DNA of 64,000 bases from the NCBI GenBank assembly GCA_026122225.1, contig JANEZZ010000463.1, positions 930,001-994,000 on the forward strand, written 5' to 3'. Shown here piece by piece: positions 34,845-44,639 of this stretch; position 1 is the stretch's first letter, and the number at the start of each line of letters is the position of its first letter. Under the pieces are notes generated by a model that was not told the DNA's origin, made no database searches, and was given only the letters and a program-made list of their open reading frames with translations. Position numbers and translations under genes: made by a program. The DNA is from Heloderma charlesbogerti (lineage: Eukaryota > Chordata > Lepidosauria > Squamata > Helodermatidae).

Positions 34845-35527
34845 TAGGGGTGTACGAAACCCCACTTACCTGGCTCCGCTGGGTTCTGCTGGGGGGGGGG
34901 AGGTGCTCCGTCCCTCCCCCCAGAATCCCCGCCGGGGGGGGAGGCGACCCGGTCCTCCCCCCTGGAATCCTCGAAAGCCAGCTGTGCTCCGCGGCAGCTC
35001 CGCAGAGCAGCCAGCCAGGCCAGGGTCATCCGCAGCCGGATTTCCGGCAGCGGAGGGCTCTGGGTAAGGGGGGGGGAAATGCGTACGCAAATGGCGGTGG
35101 CTATCGCCGCCGCCATTTGCGTTCCTTATTTTTCTACGTAAATATTTACGTAGACTAAGACGAAGAAAAATAAGGAAAGCAAATGGCGACGGCTGTCGCT
35201 GCCGCCATTTGCGTACGCGTTTTTTTTTTTTTTTTTTTACCCAGACGTTTTAGGCTACGTAAAAACTTAGGTAGCCTATCACGTCTGGGTAAAAAAAAGA
35301 AAAAAGACAAGACTGCAAATGGCGGCGGTGGCAGCCAGTTGGAAGACCAGCCGCCGCCGAGTCCGCCGCTGGAGCCACCACCGCCCGGAACATCCGCCCC
35401 AGGTAAGTCCCGTCCCGGGGGGGATCTGCGGGGGGGGGGCAGGCCGTTCCGCCATGGAGTTTGGGGGGCCGAATGCACTGGCATTCGGCCTCACCGAGAT
35501 CCGTGGCGGAATTCTCTGACATCCCTA
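34845..35527 (+). mobile_element. Hairpin-array hAT MITE, family A copy 1, 683 bp
   Basis: The ends are TAGGGGTGTACGAAAC and, from the other strand, TAGGGATGTCAGAGAATTCC. It is flanked by the perfect 8-bp target duplication CTTTACAG (34837-34844 and 35528-35535). The GC-rich body holds a row of hairpins: 35087-35121 (CAAATGGCGG arms), 35122-35178 (containing the perfect palindrome CTACGTAAATATTTACGTAG at 35134-35153), 35179-35213 (CAAATGGCG arms), 35239-35291 (ACCCAGACG arms) and 35467-35490 (GGCCGAATGC arms). All frames inside are low-complexity and encode no transposase, so it must have been moved in trans. Confidence 0.92.
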
Positions 35528-35821
35528 CTTTACAGTAGTTGTTCCCCAGTTGTGGAAGTCTCTCCTGAAGGAAGTTAGGTGGGACCCTCTTTTAGCTTCT
35601 GCTGCCAGGTGAAGCCAGTTTTGTTCAAGTGGATTTTTTCTTCATTTGGTATTTTCAGCTGACTGAATTCTGCCGTGCTACTTCTGTTTTTAGCTTTTAC
35701 TTGCTTTACTTGTTTAATCGTTGATTATTTTCTTGTGTTTGAATGTTGTTAACTGCATCGAACGCTACTTCGGTAAGTGGAAAGGTGGGATATAACTGAA
35801 TAAATAACAATGTATTTTTGC
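35528..35821 (+). mobile_element. L2-type LINE tail, right part
   Basis: It continues the L2 3' end after the first hAT: CCCAGTTGTGGAAGTCTCTCC is the usual 'PQLWKSLL' region. A T-rich 3' UTR and GGTGGGATATAACTGAATAA then AATAACAATG follow. The second hAT inserted just after this tail. Confidence 0.75.
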
Positions 35822-36452
35822 TAGGGATGTCAGAGAATTCCACGACGGATCTCGGTGAGGCTGAATGCCAGTGCATTCGGCCCCCCGAAATCCATCACGG
35901 AACGAAGCCCCCGCCCCCCCACCCCACGAAAGGCGTGCGGGACGAAGTCCCCGCCGCCCCCACCCCACAAAAGGCGCGTGAAACGGAGCACTTACCTGCT
36001 CCCGTCCGCGCTGCTTTGTGAATGGCGGCCGTCCTGCGGCCACCATTCGCTTCCTCTTCTTCATAGCTGTGATAGGCTACATAAATACTTACGTAGCCTA
36101 TCACAGCGGGGGGGGGGGAACCCAGCGTACGCAAATGGCGGCGGCTACCGCCATTTGCGTATGCTGGGTTTTTTCTCCCTGCCGTGATAGGCTACGTAAA
36201 TATTTACGTAGCCTATCACGGCTCAATACAGGGACACAAATGGCGGTGGCTACTACAGCTGCCATTTGCGTCCCTGCAGGGCTGCCCAGCGGCCAGATGT
36301 CCGGCTGCAGGCGGCCGGAGCCAGCCGGCGGCTCTGCAGCTTGGCTGCGGAGCGGAGGTAGCCAGGCAGGATTCCGGGGGGAGGGACAGAGCACCTCCCC
36401 CCCACCGTGGATTGCCCGGCGCGGAGCCAGGTAGGTGTTTCGTACATCCCTA
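35822..36452 (-). mobile_element. Hairpin-array hAT MITE, family A copy 2, 631 bp
   Basis: The left end is TAGGGATGTCAGAGAATTCC and the right end, from the other strand, TAGGGATGTACGAAAC, so it lies opposite to copy 1. The perfect target duplication is ATTTTTGC (35814-35821 and 36453-36460). Hairpins are at about 35863-35886 (GAATGC...GCATTC), 36017-36052 (AATGGCGGCC...GGCCACCATT), 36066-36104 and 36182-36221 (GTGATAGGCTACGTAAAT type), 36130-36162 and 36237-36269 (CAAATGGCGG type). The order and number of modules differ from copy 1. No transposase. Confidence 0.92.
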
Positions 36453-37379
36453 ATTTTTGCTCAAGGCCTTTACGTTGGTTCCAACCACTGATGTAGAAGT
36501 AAAATCCATCCCATCCCAAAGTTACTAAAAAAAATTAAACTCAGGTATCACATTGTATGAAGACTAGCCCCTCAGTGTTGTAGAGAGTAAAAGCTAATCC
36601 ACTTCTTTGAAGTTGGCCTACACGTGTAAGAAACCATCACTTCACTACTGAAGATATGTTTGACAACTATCATAGCATGTTTGTGTAGATACCGCAAAGC
36701 TGACTTATTTTTTCATTTGGTAGTATTAGAAAGGCAGTTCTCAAATATTATAATTAGCAGGATATTTTGGCAAAATGTTATGGTCTGGCACCTCAGCATG
36801 AAAGCTGATATTAGCATCCAAAACTACCTATTTGGTTGGTATATTTTCTAGTAGCAAGCAAAACAAAATAGTTTTGATGTCTCTGGGAAAAAAACCCTCT
36901 GTAAACCCTTAAGGCCTTCGCAAGAGAGAGATCTTAAGGTAGCAGATAAAAAATTCTTAACTGCTCAGAATACAAGCATTGTGGAGGCCTTAGGCCACAC
37001 CTAGATAAAGCGAGTCCTGAAGAAAAATGGGCCTGGGGTGGATGGAGGGTTTGCAGTTCCCTTAAAACAGGCCTCCTTCAGTAGACCTTCAACAGCCATT
37101 GAGAATAATCTTTCTAAGGAAGACTGGGCAGAGCATATCAGGATCAAGCATTGCACTGGACAAGATATCTGTCCTCTGGAAAAACAAAAATAGCAAACAA
37201 ATCTCAGAATGCATTTGACCAACTTGTCATATGATACAGGAGTTTGACATTAGTATGAAGGTTAAATGAAGATTGGCACACAACACATTTTTTATCATCA
37301 TCATTTATCAGGCACATTTGTATCCTTTTCAAATTTTTAATTTAGCGTTTGCTCAAAGAAATTTAATTCCTCTTGAACC

Positions 37380-37605
37380 CCCCCCCCCATATCTGGTTGG
37401 ATGCAGGATCTGCCTTCCTTGAGAGGAAGGGCTCCAGTGACAGGTCCCTTGTCCTATTTTTGGTGATCCCACCCTCTCCGCCAGCACAGCCCATTCAGCA
37501 GGGTCTCCTGACGCTCTGTGTAGCATTTTTAGGGGGCTGCTGTGGGAAGGAGGGGGTGAAGAAATCAACCTCCACCAGCACAGTAAATTTGGATCCAACC
37601 CATCA
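37380..37605. repeat. Unclassified MITE-like repeat (GGATCCAAC ended)
   Basis: It shares its end and several internal words (CAGCAGGGTCTCCTGAC) with 8515-8755, where the complementary GTCAGGAGACCCTGCTG occurs, so the two copies are in opposite orientation. Confidence 0.5.
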
Positions 37606-37707
37606 TCTATTGCCAGAGTAATTTTTCCTACCACCATTTCTGCATCTGCTGTTCATTCTACTATTTCATTGTCTAAATGGATCCTATCTAAAAAATAGAC
37701 TCGCCAT

Positions 37708-37780
37708 GCATTCCTTTACATGTCTACTCAGAAGTAAGTTTCACTGAGTTCAATGGGCTTATGCCCATGAAGGGTTGCAG
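37708..37780. mobile_element. Short palindromic MITE (GCAATCCTATA type)
   Basis: Arms GTCTACTCAGAAGTAAG and TGAGTTCAATGGGCTTA around an ATTGA/TCAAT centre. A degenerate member of the family best seen at 58945-59026. Confidence 0.55.
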
Positions 37781-38418
37781 TCTAAGTGACTGCTTATATC
37801 TTGTTAATCACTAACTTATCAGATGGAGAAAATAGCTTTGCTTAATACTTTCAGATAAATTAATGTGTGTTACTCCAAAAATTAATTGAAACAATGAATT
37901 CTATCAAAACATAACCAATTATATAATATAGTTGAGTAAAGTGAACTGGAGGCATACCTCAATTCATGGGAATCCACAGGAATTTTTCCTGGGGGGAGCA
38001 GGGGCAAAGCTGCAACGCACAGCAGTTTGTGGATATAATTCATACACGTAGTAGACCGCTACAACACACCTGTGCGCTGTCCTTCTGTGCGTGCTCTGTT
38101 GCTTAGCGCCACATTCCATGGCTTTTAGAAGCCTACGCAGAGTAGTAGAAGATCCTGGAAATTGAAGAGCACTAATGCAGAAGAGTGTTATATTCAAGAA
38201 ACATCATGGATGCCTTTATTTGAAATGAGGGATAAAAACAGAACAAAAAATCCAGTAGGAACAAGAGAAAACAAACCAAAATGTAGAAAAACAATATTAA
38301 GAATATCATATTGGATACTTTATGGCATCACTGCCCTTATAACATTGACAACTTCACATGACTTGCCTGGAATGATTTCCTTCATCTTGGAAACATTGGG
38401 AAACACTCCCTAGAGCAG

Positions 38419-38536
38419 TCTTCCCCAACCTGCTGCCATCCAGATGTTTTAGACTACAACTCCCAACATTGGCTATGCTGGCTGGGGCTTATGGGACTTG
38501 AAGTCCAAAACATCTGTAGGGTACCCATTCAGGGAA
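38419..38536. mobile_element. Palindromic MITE of the CTTCCCCAA type
   Basis: TCTTCCCCAACCTGCTGCC on the left. GTCCAAAACATCTGTAGGG near the right pairs with CATCCAGATGTTTTAGAC. One arm end is eroded. Confidence 0.7.
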
Positions 38537-40761
38537 TTCAGCTCCACAGAGTAGCAGTCGAGTCAGCAGGGAGTGTCTTTAGCCATGGAAGAAGAAATGA
38601 GTCTTCCTTGATCAGAGATTAGGGTTCTAAAGGAGCCCGGAATACTCACTTTACTTTTCACATTGCTATCAGCCACATTTTAAACCAGCCAGCAATACAA
38701 CTTTTGCATGGCTTGAATTTTGAACTGCACAATATTCTTTCGACCCGCAGCTGAAACCCTCAATTCCTTCCTTGACTCCTTTCACCCTTGTAATGGTCCT
38801 TGGGCTAACAGCCATTATAGGGGTGAAGGGTGTGGTTATTATGGGTGGGGGGACCTGCTCTGTAGGCAACACAGAATTCATTCCAGTGTCTTCGCAACAG
38901 GGTTATTTATTACAATACACGAGACAACCCTAACTTCTGAGGATCGGTGTGTCACATTGTCTCAGCTCCAAGGGCTGTACTAAGACAGATGGAAAAAGGC
39001 TCCACTCAGGCCTCCTCCAAGAACTCCTTTAGGATTCTAAAGGAGCTTGGATCCGTTAACGCTATGTACACACGTACATACAGTACATCCCAACAACCCC
39101 CTCTAGACCTTAATAAATTGCACTGCTACTACGATCATCTGCATTTCCCTAAAAACACCAATGCACCAGGAGGCTGAATAACAACATTGGACTAAACTTG
39201 AGAGTTGTCTTAACTACTCTAACCCCCACTCCCCACCCCAAATGGGAATACAACACTGGGCTACTTTGCAGGACTGGTGTAGCCCACACTTTCTCAGCCA
39301 CAGCCCTGGCTCCTCGAAGATGAGTATAATAATGCTGAACTTTGCACACATTGTCAGGTAATTGTTTTAATGTTTATAAACTCAGGGAAAAATTATTAAT
39401 AAGACCTGAGTTAGAAAGATCATGAGCTCCCATGTTTTGGTTTTTGGTTGACACACTACTGCCCAAACTCAGCTACCTTGATCTCCTGGATTGCTAAACT
39501 GATTTTTTTGAGGCTGCAATTGCTTTCTAACAGGGACCCCCCCCCCCAGGCTTTCTAACAGGGAAACTGCCCCCCCCCCGATAGTGGGTGAAGTCATGGC
39601 TATGACTTCATTTATTGGCTAAAAACACTGAAAGTCAGGAGCAGGCTAGTTTCTCACAAAACAAATGGGCAGAATATTAGCTGCACATTTTATCTTCTAT
39701 ACTGGGTTCTACAAGGGCTAGAGACTTGCTTTCTTTAATGAAAGCTGGGAATCTGAAGATTCTGGCTCATCTGGGGTGAGGGGGAGGGGACTGCACCTCC
39801 TTGCTCCTCCTATGCTCAATTAATTAATTATACAATCAGTATTTAAGTAATCATAATGGTGACTCAGTAATCAGCTAAATAAAAGATATTCTTATCAAAT
39901 TAATAAATTTAGTGGTCTGTTTATACTAATTGATTATTTTTATTTATTTACAATATTTATATAACGCTCCATATCCAGAACAGGTTATTTATGACAGTAA
40001 TACATTTTCCAAAGTCCATAGTGTCTAATTACACTAATCAGTGCTTCTAATAAAAACAGCCAAAAGAAAACAGTCATCTGGTGTTCACACTTATTTACTC
40101 AAAAACATTAGTTTTTTGTGTTGTCAATTCATTGTAAATACCACTCTCATATTTAATCCACAGATTAATTGACTCACCTCCTTGCTGGCCCTGTCTTCTG
40201 CTGAGATAGCTTAGCCTTGAGAGAGAGCAACTCACTAACTAGTCAACTCACTAACTAGTCAACTTCATTGCTGGCAGACCTTCCCAGCCTAAGTTCAACA
40301 TTCTGGCCTGTCCATAACATTGGATCCTGCAAACTTGGATTTACTCTCTAAATGTTTTCTATTTAAGGCTCCTAAATCTCTATCTACAGATGAGGTGGTG
40401 GACTGGGCTATTAACTTTCAGTTAGACATTTTGAATTAAATGCAGTTGCTCACCTCCAATGATTTCTTAGGCATCTCAGGTACAGACTTCCTCTCATGTA
40501 TAACAAATCCTAATTTATTTTTAAGCACATGCACTGCTACTATTTGTACCTCTCATTCTGTTAAAACAAAAGAGGAAGCTTTTGAGCCCAAAATAAATAC
40601 TCTTATATTTTGAAACTGCATTTGGATTTATATAATATTGTATGTGTCTATTTATTTAACATTTGGAGCTGATACTTTCATTCAGTATGATCAAACTTTT
40701 GGCGAAGTTGTTTAGGAAACCAAAACAGTATTTGCCACTGCAACACAATAGCTGACTTAAA

Positions 40762-40843
40762 GCACAATCCTATCCACAACTGGGAGTACATCCCACTGAC
40801 CTAAATGTGGCTTACTTCTGAGTAAATGCGCATAGGACTGTAC
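40762..40843. mobile_element. Short palindromic MITE (GCAATCCTATA type)
   Basis: The left arm GCACAATCCTATCC pairs with the right arm GCATAGGACTGT, with TGGCTTACTTCTGAGTAAAT inside. About 82 bp, non-coding. Confidence 0.65.
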
Positions 40844-42496
40844 CATTAGATGACTAGCTCAGCTTACCTGAAATGCAAATGCATGAATGTAAAACTAAAG
40901 TTTGGCCACTAAAACATCTTAATACCTGGAAGATTTATCAATAGTACACAGAAACCAGGAAAAAACATCTTGTTGGTTTTTTTCCTTTACCATTTTAATA
41001 TTCTCTGTCCACTCCAAAGGCAGGGGACAATAAAATGGTCTTTAACTTTCCATTTAAATAGAATATGTGCCCTTGCACCTTTGGCTGAAGACAGGCATCC
41101 TGAATTTTGCTGTGCTACAACTGCAATCATTGCTGATTATGTGGGTTCTTCATCTAAATTTTACAGCCTTTTGCTTTAGCCTGGAAGTCAAAGGACCTGA
41201 ATTTCCAAAGGACACAGGCTCTTAATGCACAAAGATTACATACTTGCTCCAAGAACCAGAGCCATATGATCAACATTTATAGGCTGAAAGACTGGTCCCA
41301 GTGGTCCTGAAATAACATCTTTTATCATTGTTACATATCACTATAAAATGGGCTCATTTTTATTGAGGGATGATCATAGATTCTTATTGGGAAAATGTTA
41401 TAGCTCTCATCCCATTTATTAATCAAAGTAAAGACCATAGCAAGTGACAAGAGTCAGGGACACTTTAGTTTATGTTCCGATGCAACTGGAAATTTATATC
41501 ATGGTCTTGTGCTGAAAATTACACCACAATATCATAAAAAAATAGATTGGATTTCTAATAACCTGAAACCAGCTACACCTGCATGCATAATGCCTCATTC
41601 CTAGTCAATCATAGGCTATAATTTTGAGAGTTTTCATATTTGCAAGTATGCCTTGGGGAATTTATTTTTTAAATGTAGCCCATTAGAAGGTAATTGAAAG
41701 TCACCAGATCAGTAAAAACAAACTTAGTGTGAACCAGACAGAGATTTTCCCCAGGATTCCTCAATACTTGACTGGCAGAAAGTTTCTAAATGGATTTATT
41801 TAGAATCAAGGCATATCTGTGTACTATTTATGCACACAACATGACCCCATTGCTAATTGAGCTGAGATGTAATACTGATTTGCACTTTAACTCATTAGAA
41901 TTGCAACAGCTGTGGGAAATAACATGTTTTGGTTCTTCTTCCCTTCTTTTGCCACTTCCATTATCATCATCAAATGGAACAAAAGTTCTTAACTTGTTTT
42001 TTGTCATCAGAAGCACCTTGGCTTCAGTACAGCATGAGTTACACTTACCTTCTCAACAGGTAAGCTGATGGTAGAGGAATATGGACTAATAACTATATAT
42101 GATTAAGTGAGTTCCAATACACAAAATATTAAGAGATGTATTATCTTAATATATGAAGGTCCAATTTTAGACCCCTAGTCCAAAATGTTTACAATAGTAG
42201 AAAACATTTAGAAAATGTTAGAAAAAAACCCACAGAAATTGACTTGATTTTTCCCTTTGTCCCAAGAGCTGAATAGACAGCCTCATCTCAGATAGATTTG
42301 TTTTGTAGGATTCCATAGTCACATTTTCCACCTTAAACAAACACTCAAAAGCAACATATGTAAAACTATTTTTAAAAAAATATTAAAATCATAATTAGGA
42401 CAATACAAATGTTTTTACAAGCTTTGCACTCCACCAAAGACCAGACTATGACTTCAAATGTGTTCTGTTTCTCAACGGTAACAGTGTTTCCCAGAT

Positions 42497-43052
42497 TTGT
42501 TGTTGTTGTTCAGTCGTTAAGGCGTGTCCGACTCTTCGTGACCCCATGGACCATAGCACGCCAGGCCTTCCTGTCCTCTGCTCTCTCCCGGAGTGTGCTC
42601 AAGTTCATATTCATTGCATTGGTGATGCTATCTGGCCATCTCATCCTCTGCCGTCCCCTTCTCCTTTTGCCTTCAATCTTTCCCAGCATCAGGGTCTTTT
42701 CCAGGGAGTTTTCTCTTCGCATTAGGTGGCCAAAATATTTCAGCTTCAGTATCCGTCCTTCCAATGAGCACACAGGGTTGATTTCCTTTAGGATTGACTG
42801 ATTTGCCCTCCTTGCAGTCCAGGGGACCCGTAAGAGTCTTCTCCAGCACCACAGTTCAAAAGCATCAATTCTTTGGCGCTCAGCCTTCCTTCTAGTCCAG
42901 CTCTCACAGCCATACGTTGCTACTGGGAAAACCATACCTTTGATTATACGGACCTTTGTCGGCAAGGTGATGTCTCTGCTTCTTACTGTGCTGTCTAGGT
43001 TTGCCATAGCTTTCCTCCCAAGGAGCAAGCGTCTTTTAATTTCATGGCTACA
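42497..43052 (-). mobile_element. BovB LINE, 5'-truncated copy
   Basis: The - strand frame (within 42510-43067) encodes the last about 180 residues of the BovB protein, from CSHEIKRRLLLGRK through YGCESWT, FELWCWRRLLRVPWTARR and MLGKIEGKRRRGRQRMRW to KSRTRLND. The end and a short (AAC)n tail match the full copy at 47753. Homology stops abruptly at 43052, where the full copy continues upstream with GGTGAC, so this is a typical truncated insertion. It has no reverse transcriptase domain. Confidence 0.95.
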
Positions 43053-43369
43053 GATAAAATTCCCCAAATGGTTCTGCCTTCAAATCCTGTGCAACTTGAA
43101 AGTTCTATTCAACCACATACTACTGCTTTAATAAAATATAATATGATCACTGAATTGTTGTAGCTATATCTTTGGACCAACATGGCAACCCCTCTTGGAA
43201 GCCCAGAAAATTTTTCCTAATATATACATTTCCTACCATCAAAAAAACTATTAGTTCTTGAGCTTTGCCTGATGCAATGGACAAAAATGTTACACATATC
43301 TTCTGTTATTGATGGTGTATTAGATTTTTTCACCTTAACAGAATAGATAGTGGTATTCTTAATGGGTTT

Positions 43370-44170
43370 TGGTTTACAAACATATCACAAAACCAGCCCT
43401 TGATGGGTTCATCAGAGACCAATTCTGTGACATTCAACATCCAAAAATATGAAGCTTGGGCAACTCTCCGGAACATCATGGAAGATGGTGCAAGGGCTGC
43501 AGGCGGTAATCAGCAAAAATCACCTCTCCATCTCTTCTGTTAGTGGACACCTCTGCTAGATCAAAGACTTTTCTGTGAACAGAAGAACACAACTGGATAC
43601 AACCCCCTGTAAGTATTATTAGTGGGTCCTGGACTTGATAGCAATATTGAGATTTCCATGCTGGATTCATACTATTGCTGGGATTCACACCATTGCTTCT
43701 GTGTCTTTGGTGATTTCATAAATCATCTCATGGAAAGCCTCCAACATGTTTTGGGGTCTTAACCAGCACAAAATGGCATGTCCAATTGTTCTGGCAGTAA
43801 CCTGGAAGACGATTCCTTATTAGACCTCTTCCAAAGCTTGCATCTCTTGTCAACAGGCTTATCACAAAAAGTCAGCAGTATCCAGTGGGATAATCACACT
43901 CATGTGAATTCACCTCATATAAGGCCAACACCTAAAATCTCACCCACATTCGAGGATGTTATTTTGCAAGTGGGCACAAACGATCACTCACAAGTCACAA
44001 TTAACCGTTTTAATGTGTATCAAGTATTACACAAGTTAACACACACACACACACACACAATGCTTAACAACAAGATTCCACTTTCAAAACAACTCCAAAG
44101 TGACATGTGAAGTTTACATTTCCAGGTATATTAAACAGTGGTTTTAAATAATTTTTATTAAAAAAAAATA
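43370..44170. other. Unclassified intergenic block
   Basis: About 800 bp with modest frames on both strands (43476-43688 on -, 43778-44110 on +) and no motif I can assign. It ends in an (AC)n run and an A-rich tract. It could be a decayed repeat, a pseudogene fragment or part of a non-coding transcript. Confidence 0.3.
44038..44059 (+). repeat. (AC)n microsatellite
   Basis: About ten uninterrupted AC units. Confidence 0.95.
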
Positions 44171-44403
44171 AAAGACATCACAGCCACAATGCCTGAGAAA
44201 CCTGTCCTGCTCAAGTTCAAAAAATAAAAATTAAAGAGTTAGGATACCCTTTAATTAGCAGAAAAGCAGGATACGCTTCTGACAGATTGTGCCCCATGTC
44301 AGCATATTACATACAAAAGTAGAACTTGCCCTAAAATAAAAATATCAATTTAATTTTTTTTTTTACAAAATTACACAAAGTAAAATGCGTACAAATCTGA
44401 ATG

Positions 44404-44405
<2 letters not shown>

Positions 44406-44448
<43 letters not shown>
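44406..44448 (+). repeat. (GT)n microsatellite
   Basis: About 21 uninterrupted GT units, about 190 bp upstream of the BovB copy. Confidence 0.97.
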
Positions 44449-44449
<1 letters not shown>

Positions 44450-44460
44450 GTTTTTACAGT

Positions 44461-44586
44461 TTGAGGTTTGATTTACAAAAAGTCATACTGGCAAACAAAA
44501 AGAAATTGGGTTTTTCTACATGTTTGAGGTTTGATTTACAAAAAGTCATACTGGCAAACAAAAAGAAATTGAGTTTTTCTACATGT
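44461..44586 (+). repeat. 63-bp tandem duplication
   Basis: Copies 44461-44523 and 44524-44586 begin TTGAGGTTTGATTTAC and end TTTTTCTACATGT. They differ at a single base (GGG against GAG before the T run), so the duplication is recent. Confidence 0.95.
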
Positions 44587-44639
44587 TCACACCACCAGAC
44601 CTAGTTAAAATAAATCCTGTAATGTTCTGGCATACAAAA

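Noticed and set aside
34798..36519. About twenty GC-rich frames on both strands around 34.8-36.5 kb
   Set aside because: They come from the hairpin-rich hAT copies; translations are low-complexity P/G/R text repeated on both strands, with no conserved protein.
38560..39070. Possible LTR pair (TTCTAAAGGAGC repeated near 38625 and 39037)
   Set aside because: Only about 15 bp is repeated, with no TG...CA ends or primer-binding site.
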